A DNA stretch of 64,000 nt, taken from IMG/VR virus record IMGVR_UViG_3300043410_001007, positions 1 through 64,000 of that record; one strand, written 5' to 3'. This stretch comes from a virus. This document shows positions 44,901-52,782 of the stretch, piece after piece. Numbering within the stretch: position 1 is the first letter of the stretch; each line of letters starts with the position of its first letter. The notes below the pieces were generated by a model. It had not been told where the DNA came from and made no database searches. It worked only from the letters and a program-made list of their open reading frames with translations. The translations under genes were made by a program, and so were the position numbers.

Positions 44901-47900
44901 GTTCAGCGTCGGTGGCCACCAGTTTGTAAACGGTGACAGTGTTGTGTTCGTAACTGACTCGACAGACAGCAATCTAGCACTACGCAACTATGGCAACTAC
45001 TATGTAGGCGCACTAGACGGCGAATCATTTGCGCTGTATGAAACTTATCGTGAGGCTATGGCTAGCTTTACAACTACTGAACCCATCGTTCGTGGCCGTG
45101 CCGCCGGTGATAACTATCACTTCTATCTATCTAGTCCATATGATTATTCTACGCCAATGTTTGTAACAGGCGACTTAGTAAAATTACGCACAAACGTAGC
45201 GGGCGGAACTATTACTGACCCTTCATACAATGATGCGTTCGAATATTACTATGCTCACGTAGATGAAAGCATCGATACAACCGGCGCTACACCTCACTAT
45301 GCTCTGTATGATTATGTAACATTCCATACATCTCACAGTGATGCTATGAGTGGCGCTCACCCTGTCGAATTTGCGCCAGTGGGCGACCCTAATGCTGTAA
45401 GAAGTAATGAGTTCTGTATCGCAAGTCGTACACAACGTGTTGATGATGGCAGAGTCACTATCGGTGCTAAGATTGATGGTACAGTTGGTATCGCGGCGAG
45501 ATTACAAGCGTATCACGGTAATCGTCAAACTCGTGGCATCAGAACCGCCATGAAGTTCGATAGAATTACATACAAGACATCAGTATTCAACTGGGAAAGT
45601 GGCGTCAATAGATTCCAAGAAATGGGCTGGGATGTAACAACCTGGAGCAAGGGCACTGCATACTCTAAGGGCGACCTAGTAGTGTACAACGGCCAACTTT
45701 ATCGTGCTTCACGTGATACAATCAAACGTTGGGAAGTATCTAGTGCTAGTCCTAATGAAACTATCTCTCTATGGACACCTGGTACTAAGTACGCTGTTGA
45801 TAAAAAAGTTCTGTACTCTACTATTATCTACAAGTGTACAGAAGCAACTACAGATAAACCTACCGACGGTGACTTAGAAGTCTTTAGTCTAGCAAACTTC
45901 ACTGAAGTCGCTAGTGATGATCCGCTCATTACTGCGGCCGATCGTATTGTTGGTTTCTACAGACCTACTAGCGACATGCCAGGTAGTACCTATGCTGACC
46001 TAAGTCAACTAATGACTGGCACAACTTATCCGTATCAAACGATTATTGATCCTGAGTTCACCTGGGGCGAGACATACGCATTCTTACCTCGTAACGTAGA
46101 TACAGAAGAGAACACAGTAACTCTAAACAATATCAAGCCACTACTAGCGAGTTACCAAGAAGTTGTCTATGGTACGTACACAACAACAGCAAACTCTATC
46201 ACTCAGTATCACATGGCATCTCAGTTCACGCCAGCAGTTACAGAAACTAACTTAGTTGGCAATTCACTGAGCGTAAGTGGCACACAGAACTTACACAAGG
46301 GCATGCCTATCCGATTTATCGGTGACATGATCCAAGTTTACACTAACACAATCGTAAACGGCACAATCGTTGAGAGTGTTGCTAACGCATTCTACAAAGA
46401 TACAACATACTTTATCGCCAATGTCGATGCTAGTAATAGTAGTATTCAAATTAGTTACAATCAGCAACTATCACAACTATCATCAATATCGACTACTGCG
46501 TCACGTGTTTACGCTAACGGCATGATTACCCTAGATACAGCAATTGGTAACTACACAGACGCTACCATCAAGTTCTCTGGTAGTTCATTCGGTAACGTAT
46601 CTGCTAACTTCTATTACATTGATAGTATCGATGGTACTGGTAAGAACGTAACTCTACGTACTGATGTATTCAGTAGTGGCGGGCAATTCGTTCCTCCTGT
46701 TAGTGCTAATATCGGTGCTAACGGTATCAGTGGTAATATGAAGGTCACTATTGACCCATACTTACCGCAGAAGAATGCAAGTGGTTACACCACTTTAGTT
46801 CTTGGACATCATGTTGGTATGATTGGTGTTGCTAATGCTAACGCTAATATTACTGTTACTGTTGATTCCACTGATGGACTGTATCTAAATGCTCCAGTAA
46901 AGTTCGGCGGCAATAGTATTGGTAACATCAGTAATAGCAGTGTTTACTTCATTAGTAATGTTGACGTTGCTAATAGCGCTATCAACATCGTTACTATTAT
47001 GGGTGATACGACAGCGGTACCTAACGTAGCAAACGCTACTGGTACAATGACCGTTCGTACTGGCTTCCCGATTACAACAGTTACTGGTATCTCTAGTGGT
47101 AACTACTATGTTGCTAATACTACAACACATATTGTAGGTTCAACTGGCAACATCACAGTAGGCACACTTGGTGCCAATGCTAAAGTTCAGTTTGCTAGTG
47201 GTAGTGTTTCTGGTGCTAATGTAAACAAGACTACATCATACTACATTACTAGCGCTAATACAACTACTAATCATATTACTATTACTGATAAGTTAGTGGG
47301 CGGCACTACCATCACACCATCAACTAGTACTCTTAGTAACAGTACTGGTCCACTCTATCTAGTATCAGACTACTACACCCAACCAGTTGAATCCAGTTAC
47401 ATCACTGGTGACTTGTTGAAGATGTACTACAAAGACCCAGCAGATGAAACTATCGGTTTCTACTTTACAAACAGAGAAGCGAATAACGTAATCTCCTTGT
47501 ATGCTTCGTCTGATGACGCGGAAGCAAAGACTAATAGTATTGCTATCCACGACGGAGCATATGGCTACCTGGTCAAGCCACAAACAGTTGTATCGGCCGT
47601 TGGTCCACTAAAGTACATGATAGGCGACATCGTGCCAATGACCTTCGAATTGTCTAGTCCAACTCTAGGCTTTGGTCTAACACCTAACAAGACATATTGG
47701 GCTCGCTTCATCTCTGTAACAACAGTTCGTCTGTATCGCACACGTACTGACGCACAGAACGAGTACAATCACCTACCACTACTAAAACAAATCGGTGGAC
47801 AGATGGTCATCGGCTCACCAATTATCGTTGATGTAGTACAAGCAGATGGTAGTACTAAGATAGAAACAGTAGGTTACAATGAGTACGACAGTATCATCGT

Positions 47901-50900
47901 TAGCGACAATAACGTAACTCCTGACTACAATGTAGCAGGCAAAGAGTTCACATGGGGCTTCGGTCCAGAAGAACTAATGGCGGGTGTAGTTAGTGATGGT
48001 GTGAACATCACTGTAACTACTCGTGCTGGTAGTACCTGGGACCCACTAGCAACAATCAACGGCACAGTAAACGCACGTGCCATCAGCGACAAGTTCGGTC
48101 ATACTGGCTTCAACATGGTCCGCTTTGATGCTTCTGCTAACGGCACTAAAGTAGACTGGTACTTAGATGCCGGCGACTTAGATAGTAATGGTCACGCAAA
48201 AATCAAATCTAGTGGTTTTGTTGGCGCAACTACATTCGTTGAGAGTACATTCACTAACCCAGTAACAACACCATCTGGTGTGAAATTCGCATCAGCAGTG
48301 TACTTTGGTGATCGTGTGAAGAACCCCGTTACAGTTGAAGTTTATGCTAAAACAACTACTTATGGTCAAGTAAAACTAGTTGAGGGTACAGATTACATCC
48401 TAGACATGGCTAATAAAGTCATTCATAGTGTATCAAATACATACGTATCGATATCACTAGAGTTAGTGGTGTATGAGTTCGGTAACAGTAGTCACTTACT
48501 ACGTAGCACAAGTGACATTTATGGCTTACAAACTGTCGGCGATCATAGTGAGATGATGCTAGATGTTCCGTTTGCGCTAGTTGATCTTCCTACTATTGAA
48601 AACTACTGGCTGGGCGCATCAGTATTCGTCAATGGCGTAAAGTTAGAGTACTATGATGGTGTTCGTCCGCTATTCAATTACAATGCTCCAATGTTTAGTG
48701 TGATTCCACAGCGCCCATTCGATCCAAAGAATGACCCATACAACCCAGCCAAGATTGTATTCAATACGCTGTACACTTCCTCAGATTTTGCGTCATTCGT
48801 GTTAACCACTAACGTAATCGGCTACTATCGTGTAGAGAATGCTAGTGATACATACAAGGCCCCAATCACTGATGAAACTGCTTACTCCCGTGGCAAGATT
48901 GGTGTTTATGTAAACGGCGTACTCACCACACAAGATAGTGATTACAAGGTATCCATGATTACAAAAGGCAGTAAATCGGCGCTAGTAACAATCACATTTA
49001 CTAGTGGTGTAGTAGCGGTGGGCGACAACGTAAAGATTACTTACGAGAACGGTGGCGCTAGTGCTCCTATGATGGAAATGTTAGGCACACCAACGCCAAC
49101 TACCGGTGCTGTACAGTATGATCTAACTGGCTTCCTGGGCGATAATAACTATGCGCCGTTCAGTGACTTACGTGTCCTATTCGATAACGCGGCATCTACT
49201 CAACCCAACACATTTGTTACACGTTGTGGTGTTGATTTAGCAGACGGTATGTCTGTGGTAGTTGTCGGTGACGATACTAACAAAATCATTCCTGGTTTCC
49301 CATCATCACATGCCGCAGACATTGTGACTAAGACATATTATCTACGTGATGTAGTCTATCACAGCGACAACTTATGGCAAGATACATTCGGTACTTACAC
49401 ATTCAGATTAGCAACTATCCCAGATGGTCAGCCAATCGTATTGAGTAGTGGTACAGATGGTACGGGTCAACCGCGCCACCTAACATTTGTAGTCAACAAC
49501 GATAACTTGATTGTTGAGATTGACGGCACACGTATCAATGGTATCGCTCCTAATACTCTCAAGTACGGCGGTATTGCTACCCCAATCAACAACACAGTAA
49601 CACTAAGTTACCCAGCACCAGTCTACAGTCGTGCTACATTCTCATCAAGTTATTTGATTGTGAACATCAACGGCGTGCCTTACTCTGCCGCAAATAATTT
49701 CGATAATATCGATCCTGTCTCTGGTGCTAGTAGACACATTCAGTGGTACACTAACTACGATGCTAATAATAACCTGATGGCTGGCTCTGATGCGACATTC
49801 AATGTTGATGATACACTAGCAGACACTGGAGCATTCTTCGACGCTGGTGACCCATTCGATAATCAAAGCATTATTGACATTGTATTTGCTTACGACCTCA
49901 CAGGTAGTTCTGGTCTAATATCTACTGATATTATTACTGTTGAATACAACATAGTTGGTAACGCATGGGTATCAGGACAAACATACGAAGTGGGCGATAT
50001 CGTTACTTACAATGGTGTAATCTTCCGTTGCTACAGTGATGTTACTAGTGCTACTAATCCAGTAACAGATTACTCTCACTGGTCGACTATTTCTATGTCA
50101 CCACCTCCGGTGTATGTAGTAGAAGTAAATCAAGATACTGCTGGAACTACCGGCGTGAACGAAACTTCTATCGGTGGCACTCTAACGGTTTATGCGCCAT
50201 GGTTAGATAACACTCACAAAGTATCAGTGACATCATTTGGTAGAACTACTCAACAGTATCTCAAGACACAAATCTTGAGTGACATCACTGTCACGCAGGT
50301 AACTAACGTTATTGAAATCACAGGTCAACCAACAGTTGTCTACACTGGACCAACACTATCACTACCTGGCGCGGCCCATGGCATAAACATCGGCGACTTA
50401 GTAATGATCAATGGTACAGCAGTCAAAGATTTAGATGGCGGCAACTATTACGCTAAACCAATCGATCTATCAGGAACGCTAGGCTCAACCTACACAGAAG
50501 AATACACATTCCAGTTGTTCTCTGATAGTGGTCTTGTTACACCGATTGATTTAGCAAACCCAGGCGCATTCCAGCCGATAACTACTGGTAAAGAAAGTTA
50601 TGTACAGTTGTTACAAACTGCGACCAATACTGCTTCCATAGCAGTCAACCCAGCGGTCATCAATCAGTCTCAATTCAATTTAGTTGATAAGCAACGCTTA
50701 TTCGTTTCGTTCACTAAGGACAGTACAGTCAAAGGTTCAACAGGCCGCTATTACGTACAAACTAGTAAGTTCGATATTGCTACATTAGACTATGTAGATG
50801 AAGAGGGAACATCACAAACAGTGTACACTCTCATCTTGTTACAACCAGTAGTGCCTGGCAATCTGATTACTATCACGAGTATGGTACCAACAGCGTCTCC

Positions 50901-52608
50901 AGGCGAGAACAGATTACGTATGAATGCTCAATGGGATACTATCTCTAGTTCAGCAGTAGTGCCGTTCTTGTTCCAGCAAGACCCAGCAAATCAATTGTAT
51001 TACACTAGTGTGTATCGTGAGCCTGAGGTTAGTAGAACGCATATTACTGCGGTTAATAGCAGTGATAGTATCACAGTTGCTAACCCATACGCTCTTGTAC
51101 GTATCTACAACTACACTCGCAATATTAATGAAATCGGTGTTCTAAAAACTGGTGAGCACTACGTACTAATCGAAGGCATTACTACTGACGAAATTGCTCA
51201 AATCAATATCACTGATAGTACTGGTGTGAAGATTGAAGAATTCTACTGGGTAAACTCTGGTAACTCATCGAGTGCTCGTATTGTATTCACATTCAACCCT
51301 AACTCAAAACTATCGATTGTAGTAGCAGTAGGCAATAACTTACTAATCAAGGGTGAACAATTACAATATCGTGCTGTAGAACTAGATGTAAACAAGACTA
51401 ACTATGGTCAAATAACTGGTATTCGTCATGCTAGAAATACAACGATTGCCGCTGACCTACAACCATATGATATCGTACAGAGTATCAAAGAAGAAGACCT
51501 GATGGCTTCTAGTTTGTACAATAAAACTTGGTACAGTAATACAGTTACCGCTTTAGTTGATACTAGTGGCGGCGATGTATCTGGTACGTACACACTACAG
51601 GACAGTACACTAGAAACATCACTAGTAAAAGTAGGTGACACGCTCAAGTTCAGCAGTACAAGTAATGATTTCTCTGGTATTGCTTATGTCTACACTGGTC
51701 TACAAGCAATCAAGTCGATTGTTAGTGATAATGGTACCTATGTAAACTTTGCGATTACTGCGTATGGTGACACCGGATGTGTTATTACAGACCGCTATTA
51801 CTATGATACTGGTACCAGTACATGGCTGTATGATCGCCCATCTACTGGATCTCAGCCAGCTAAGTTTGGTGAGACTATGGTGGTGAGTGGCAATGCTACT
51901 GATGGTTACTACATGTCAGTTCGTGTAGATCAGCCAGGAATGGCAGTTGGCCAGACAGTTGTGTGTAGCGCAATCGCTTACGCTATTCGTGAGGGTACTA
52001 CCATATCCAATATTGAAGAGGCAACACCTAGTAAACCATCCAATGCTAAGATTATTACCATGTACAACAAGACTGGCTGGCCTCTACTCAAGGATATCCC
52101 TCGAGGAACAGCAATCCAATACGGTACTACAATGCCAGTACTAGCGCCTAATGCTAAGTTCGCTAAGCCTGGGGAGAAGATCCAGTTCAGAAGATACAAC
52201 AAAGCGAATGATGACTGGTCTACTAAAATCAAATATTACGTAGCATCGGTTGGATCGTATTTGGACGTCTTTACAGTGGTAGAAAGCAAGGTCAACCCCG
52301 ATAATCCACAACAATGGACCATCAAGATTGCTGAGCCAGTTACTATTCCTAGTGACGCCCGCGCAGAAATCGCAATCAGCGAATTCACAGTCACAGACAT
52401 CGTAGATAACGGCGATACTACATACGCAGTGACAGTAGAAACTTACACTGATTGTGTTGATGGCTCAGGAGCAACCGCGGCAGCAACGCCGCTAATTACC
52501 GGAGGCTCAGTAACATACGCAACTGCTACATACAAGGTGATGGACAAGCCGCTACAACTTGATAATAGTAGCATTGCTGGTGGATTCTTGAATTACACGG
52601 CAAAATAA
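32986..52608 (+). CDS. Giant virion structural protein, 6540 residues
   Basis: A single uninterrupted frame of 19.6 kb follows gp6, where T4 has genes 7-10. The N-terminal 140 residues (LTFLPEIFQTETNSHFLEST, then ERTNYQLEPSVVFLKKD) look like the start of large tail proteins in marine T4-like phages, as I remember them. WEMLGITDKPLWWDERYG lies near 1126. A propeller-like segment starts near 2376 (FAISQDNQWLYVSNKNTNEV). FG-GAP-like repeats lie near 2442 (GAPEETVDGSDNAGATYIY), 2909, 3072 and 3170. Four carbohydrate-binding-like modules of the W-x-x-G-x-x-Y-x-x-G-D-x-V-x-Y-N-G type start near 1623, 4220, 4263 and 5661. Beta repeats fill about 4400-4800. I infer a baseplate or tail-surface protein that touches host glycans. 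It has its own late promoter. Correspondence to gp7 or another T4 gene is not shown. Confidence 0.85.
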   Translation: MAKQVRTLTFLPEIFQTETNSHFLESTLDVLTNKPNLSRVQGYVGEKHGYGVTASDKYVAEPTAERTNYQLEPSVVFLKKDTKVAQDFIDYPGIINALEKQGANVSNHNKLFSNEFYTWDSFTDLDKTVNYTMYYWLPLGPDAILITEALDIDTIIGQQQYTTPSGLKFINGLKVNFVNPVQTGMSKIDYYVEGVGTSITLLPADEMISTEVTAGGMYVPYDKDNFDTTVWSIKLYVPIQPDYITINRNSEDRNAWSRGNRWFHQRVLDTTEEWNGQITRNPSNTITRAQRPIIEFEGNIRLFNSGTKSAGAVDYIDTYTTNAQVSVSGAAKGTAEIVVTLTDTTTITNGYFTVASTDKLTLDQAIVFKATPGVGSTYVDNYGKTIAYETLGGVKLSTKTYYISKIDRDNNGIQLTDITGNTYPKAVTHVKEVIPSMTLTNVATVQSGARVVFAADDNPAVRSKIYNISYTSTSGDSVAVMADTGATVTDGTQVHVSDGPGDLNGTSWRYSSTTGGWIESQKKVAINQAPRFDIFDTNEISLGDSDFYPATTFKGTKIFSYAPGVGTSDSVLGFPVAYSSGETGADFEFRVDFNYDTFTYTKSGTKTTALVSIGYVHTGTTNVKKRIGWTKAIAPSKQYQLFSFDTTTANQTDGYVCDILANTRQEVTWSPAVVFNDGEFVDPTKFTVVRDAVKNTTTIKLSSTADIGSKVTVSLLSDQVSSTAYYQIPANLQNNAFNVNMTAIALGEVKQHYVGVFNNAPGSSGPQLGSNNYSDLGDLTKYGNRIIQNSASLLLPGVFLRKAEYNLHDALRFNAEKYQEYKNRLVDLAEASDYSVYQTPEQILDDIISRITANKLQTDSFFWSDMVMSGSPYVTNTYEYRTDIFAGVIPLSHTYDTKNANYEGFCVYYQSTVDGRLVNELLIRGIDYNITDGEPSIVMTRTILAGDKLVVKEYNQTYGSYCPNTPTKLGMYPATTPKIVTDYTFIEPTQFIVGHDGSMTKMYGQIVNGRMNDFRDVVLFEFEKRVFNNLKVSGELPLTQDDLMPGQWRTTKFTWEDILGTYSENFLDWAGKNRVNYRRQFYNKLDNRTFNYNKATNRIDGTLLKQGGWRGIYRWFYDTTNPSQAPWEMLGITDKPLWWDERYGLAPYTSGNTLMWEEISRGIVWNHGNPFVVSTKIRPDLLKVLPVDSEGKQLFPQDTVVGNYDINTFKRDWFAGDGSPAEEAYRRSSTWAFDLMKLLSTFEPVRFYNYFADRDNYKYNSDNSQFLFKERYHLSPSLLDIYGTDGTTAKHSYMNWVVDYNNQSGKDGAAALHQTLQNLDVRLTYRLAGFSDKEYLKFFTENSTPSATSANLLIPDDSFDLILYDNVADVRIEYSSVIIQKNSLGYTVWGNSMNAPHFKTVTPLPGPTQTISVDASSVEVTTEFDSTRTVAVAYGTQYYTETGVSEFLMNYGRYLETTGVTFEQVKSGKKLDWKYSIEQFLYWAQQSWEDGSTINLNPAATKFTAYKEGLVVQPLTLRQSNFVLNQNLLPVDAADLAVSRYNQSFGVTVLSEGDTIAYTNLNMSAVEHAIIFNNETLFGDVIYNNETGNRQSRVILQGRITANWTGGVTAEGFILNEGDIEEWNTNSKYPKGQIVTYKNLYWVAQSLIEASNEFDYTLWKQSSYDQIKVGLLPNPTTLAYDSVTLYDINMANLDSEADLLAFGLIGYRPRTYMSETQLSDITQVNIYRGMIPMKGTNKVADALIGATTAQGTLDYSIRENWAIKRGEFGSVLNTNYAEVLLDGGLLTANPSIIGFSDGTVAVDGAHQTITVNPYNLKGTTNYVNDLINYGRAPKDNEFLPLSGVTTSQQRGLPTAGYVNIDDVKYVAYTLDDLNLNSDAIDNLYRDDVVWIANHRGEWDVFTPVSQEINLLTVTNNFDGTATLKFSKPHTLVEYDAFYVIEFDSTINGYYMVDSIPAADQVTVSKSLAKSIITLTGTGVVFKLVSKRVTHSSELSSYKEIVKYGQYSTHRNWVDTSTSGEWQVLANGPVYLESNLDDKSTGITNYGLTVAYSSKIGQLVADGAGNLYLNNVLLANRKAGIGADTKLIVDGYHAYCSSPTEGLIYVYDFSGSTLSAKSIVAGNKYTISTLGTTNYVALGATPRWTNVQAYFTPEQTATAPLMIVTNANGHTIEAGTYLSGNNITPGTYITVQTHRLITTTPTSIEVSGKGKQNQQSVGLTNVTGIRVGDWVVNDDLPLGTYVQSINTYDKVIVVTSRFTKNVAVGTPFTFYRPISANVETSTFIEPLHARGIYRVSEATPVAGLTNVNGDQTSIQVVGQPAEKTSFLATVSGGTNTGTGTVTQEYTTIDTKVDLTDPRLQDDLSAVTLFDGFLPNDFAISQDNQWLYVSNKNTNEVKVFINEVGKFKPVSKYKAENSFTNGAITAGWGTTIDTPRDGSKLIVGAPEETVDGSDNAGATYIYARLTENFLQSDRALKIVPYQTYSIEDMGDVDATSLEGWFDLGAGVQFRARITKDDGYIDNTAWKSGTIMTVGDATYGIKDTTGASSIIRIGSYLSGYDPAHSVGDTQDRIVAGTTVVGQFDSYETDTLTAFCDGANGSSEITFAARSTPAAVSVGQIVCVTTRNSTTPFAINHVSKADYEDSTKNSEVSKIQPDTYVAYIKNNVDYHTVSLFDGTSHSTGSLTKGSDGKIYKAKNTTTMDPVTDTTFVNWSQVKVTVGLTRKLTGQLASANNEVSFRAAGRTGRYIVSEAHNFSGAQVNHIAGSVVTAISKDVPFVARGYGSIVKRINGVLSSVDKTGTVSLRKDFIINDVVPNNKVIVYIDNKLVPLYTIGYRNGRNYRSYNYKITVNTLLNQTKVSFTKTPPIGSVVVIDFGKLILQQRTQSAAPRVGAQYGHSVATNNWGAEVFTGAPYEISDINSKHNIEGAVYRWTNVGQRYNNIVGDLKNLVPNNAGTYDVDANIYIDGFLVNIKFTGEASKASVAERIAKIIDTTEPTNVIASSNGTTFTIYNGIPGTTNDQVDITGDLDKIGITPYIKTQTIVDTINYSTTAAFGYTIAVNKELNSTRDALIVSAPYTNVLAETTFDFIDDLRDDDTIYDNGGTTFVDRFTSIGGVYEYDYLASDTETPTNPGIYTFGQYVNHVPSETAALRANTPRYGQSLNFNDGTITVGSPLWYRDGTGRVSQFTTTTYESCWYVDKAPLPKVDVNKLVTVAIYDTNDGTALSSLDYIDPAQGKHLAAVNTNLDFIGATDPASYTTGIIWNKKQVGKTWMDTTNFRLMNYNQPDLQYNARYFGQTFPGSTADIYTWIESDVEPMDYQGSGYVVSMDAYTAGVVFDRQSNTTQTKYYYWVKNYGDIPHGKTLAPTTIASYVLDPLNSGIQFLGALSTNSIALFNARESITENTSALHVGYSESDNDDVGHQDWLLIQTNNKDSFLPGVPLSIADAPSGLYLKYLTSFMGHEIDTETQLVRKALTVPDENLSILTRYGVSFRPRQTMFLDRELALKNYIDYANQVLASEPITETRGTFLLNKSGSDYDTADFWTVTDWWATGYSSSTKPSLEVDTYNTLLTIGSVDPVNADSTGIVTTLSDGLVARVKKNGQGLYETYRYTSSAGWSRINLENGTIAIKDTIYTQTSPIPSQEIYWIIRWLTEQVFVDDLSIENNNSLIMMFNFIQSDSPQGQNYLPWLNKTSLVDIQHTIRQLLPYKKFQIQSSTLINGYINEVKPFHVYVKEFSYKYTATETFEGDITDFDLPAKFRSSSATYVTPRLIQKQSESLGEYTSTDGIWSESEYANWFKYHGLSYTNDGVGVEESTVVPVTQVIVDITSSAASIYVESVAGLPVSGTVKINGEEIWYESVNRSTNSITGLVRTTGSTHASGSIVSLITKPVMVMETGRGYLAAPIVTAWYDTTDFPYGPTVTATFMTTMKNGGLTVVDVVEEGRGYPTTPELRVSMSSIVSTFTSGQVDTQVNQFSVGGHQFVNGDSVVFVTDSTDSNLALRNYGNYYVGALDGESFALYETYREAMASFTTTEPIVRGRAAGDNYHFYLSSPYDYSTPMFVTGDLVKLRTNVAGGTITDPSYNDAFEYYYAHVDESIDTTGATPHYALYDYVTFHTSHSDAMSGAHPVEFAPVGDPNAVRSNEFCIASRTQRVDDGRVTIGAKIDGTVGIAARLQAYHGNRQTRGIRTAMKFDRITYKTSVFNWESGVNRFQEMGWDVTTWSKGTAYSKGDLVVYNGQLYRASRDTIKRWEVSSASPNETISLWTPGTKYAVDKKVLYSTIIYKCTEATTDKPTDGDLEVFSLANFTEVASDDPLITAADRIVGFYRPTSDMPGSTYADLSQLMTGTTYPYQTIIDPEFTWGETYAFLPRNVDTEENTVTLNNIKPLLASYQEVVYGTYTTTANSITQYHMASQFTPAVTETNLVGNSLSVSGTQNLHKGMPIRFIGDMIQVYTNTIVNGTIVESVANAFYKDTTYFIANVDASNSSIQISYNQQLSQLSSISTTASRVYANGMITLDTAIGNYTDATIKFSGSSFGNVSANFYYIDSIDGTGKNVTLRTDVFSSGGQFVPPVSANIGANGISGNMKVTIDPYLPQKNASGYTTLVLGHHVGMIGVANANANITVTVDSTDGLYLNAPVKFGGNSIGNISNSSVYFISNVDVANSAINIVTIMGDTTAVPNVANATGTMTVRTGFPITTVTGISSGNYYVANTTTHIVGSTGNITVGTLGANAKVQFASGSVSGANVNKTTSYYITSANTTTNHITITDKLVGGTTITPSTSTLSNSTGPLYLVSDYYTQPVESSYITGDLLKMYYKDPADETIGFYFTNREANNVISLYASSDDAEAKTNSIAIHDGAYGYLVKPQTVVSAVGPLKYMIGDIVPMTFELSSPTLGFGLTPNKTYWARFISVTTVRLYRTRTDAQNEYNHLPLLKQIGGQMVIGSPIIVDVVQADGSTKIETVGYNEYDSIIVSDNNVTPDYNVAGKEFTWGFGPEELMAGVVSDGVNITVTTRAGSTWDPLATINGTVNARAISDKFGHTGFNMVRFDASANGTKVDWYLDAGDLDSNGHAKIKSSGFVGATTFVESTFTNPVTTPSGVKFASAVYFGDRVKNPVTVEVYAKTTTYGQVKLVEGTDYILDMANKVIHSVSNTYVSISLELVVYEFGNSSHLLRSTSDIYGLQTVGDHSEMMLDVPFALVDLPTIENYWLGASVFVNGVKLEYYDGVRPLFNYNAPMFSVIPQRPFDPKNDPYNPAKIVFNTLYTSSDFASFVLTTNVIGYYRVENASDTYKAPITDETAYSRGKIGVYVNGVLTTQDSDYKVSMITKGSKSALVTITFTSGVVAVGDNVKITYENGGASAPMMEMLGTPTPTTGAVQYDLTGFLGDNNYAPFSDLRVLFDNAASTQPNTFVTRCGVDLADGMSVVVVGDDTNKIIPGFPSSHAADIVTKTYYLRDVVYHSDNLWQDTFGTYTFRLATIPDGQPIVLSSGTDGTGQPRHLTFVVNNDNLIVEIDGTRINGIAPNTLKYGGIATPINNTVTLSYPAPVYSRATFSSSYLIVNINGVPYSAANNFDNIDPVSGASRHIQWYTNYDANNNLMAGSDATFNVDDTLADTGAFFDAGDPFDNQSIIDIVFAYDLTGSSGLISTDIITVEYNIVGNAWVSGQTYEVGDIVTYNGVIFRCYSDVTSATNPVTDYSHWSTISMSPPPVYVVEVNQDTAGTTGVNETSIGGTLTVYAPWLDNTHKVSVTSFGRTTQQYLKTQILSDITVTQVTNVIEITGQPTVVYTGPTLSLPGAAHGINIGDLVMINGTAVKDLDGGNYYAKPIDLSGTLGSTYTEEYTFQLFSDSGLVTPIDLANPGAFQPITTGKESYVQLLQTATNTASIAVNPAVINQSQFNLVDKQRLFVSFTKDSTVKGSTGRYYVQTSKFDIATLDYVDEEGTSQTVYTLILLQPVVPGNLITITSMVPTASPGENRLRMNAQWDTISSSAVVPFLFQQDPANQLYYTSVYREPEVSRTHITAVNSSDSITVANPYALVRIYNYTRNINEIGVLKTGEHYVLIEGITTDEIAQINITDSTGVKIEEFYWVNSGNSSSARIVFTFNPNSKLSIVVAVGNNLLIKGEQLQYRAVELDVNKTNYGQITGIRHARNTTIAADLQPYDIVQSIKEEDLMASSLYNKTWYSNTVTALVDTSGGDVSGTYTLQDSTLETSLVKVGDTLKFSSTSNDFSGIAYVYTGLQAIKSIVSDNGTYVNFAITAYGDTGCVITDRYYYDTGTSTWLYDRPSTGSQPAKFGETMVVSGNATDGYYMSVRVDQPGMAVGQTVVCSAIAYAIREGTTISNIEEATPSKPSNAKIITMYNKTGWPLLKDIPRGTAIQYGTTMPVLAPNAKFAKPGEKIQFRRYNKANDDWSTKIKYYVASVGSYLDVFTVVESKVNPDNPQQWTIKIAEPVTIPSDARAEIAISEFTVTDIVDNGDTTYAVTVETYTDCVDGSGATAAATPLITGGSVTYATATYKVMDKPLQLDNSSIAGGFLNYTAK

Positions 52609-52610
52609 GA

Positions 52611-52618
52611 GATAAATA
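52611..52618 (+). promoter_or_regulatory. Late promoter box before the 48-aa gene
   Basis: GATAAATA followed by CT lies two bases after the stop of the giant gene and four bases before the ATG of the 48-aa gene. The main beneficiary may be the structural genes from 52783 onward, which have no box of their own until 57666. Confidence 0.55.
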
Positions 52619-52622
52619 CTCA

Positions 52623-52769
52623 ATGAACGCTAATACTAAATCAGAAACTCAGCAGGTAGAACAGAATTCTCGTGAAAATTTCGAGGATTCTGGCTTCCAC
52701 TATTCAAGTTTTCTAAAAATTACTGACCCGGAAACAGGCCAAGTACTAGTACAGCAAAGAGCAGACTAA
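52623..52769 (+). CDS. 48-residue protein related to the start of the next gene
   Basis: A short frame (MNANTKSETQQVEQNSRENF to VLVQQRAD) fills the gap between the giant gene and the 205-aa gene. Its second half (GFHYSSFLKITDPETGQVLV) resembles the start of the next protein (GFSVHGHIKIHDPQTGEVFV): both have K-I-x-D-P-x-T-G-x-V-x-V. This shared pattern argues that it is a real coding sequence, perhaps a duplicated N-terminal piece. A late box precedes it by four bases. Function is unknown. Confidence 0.6.
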   Translation: MNANTKSETQQVEQNSRENFEDSGFHYSSFLKITDPETGQVLVQQRAD

Positions 52770-52782
52770 AAGGAATAATAAC

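Noticed and set aside
32986-52608. Recoded stop codons or fused assembly error in the giant gene
   Set aside because: The frame is open throughout with standard stops elsewhere, codon use is even and the modules read as sensible protein across the whole length.
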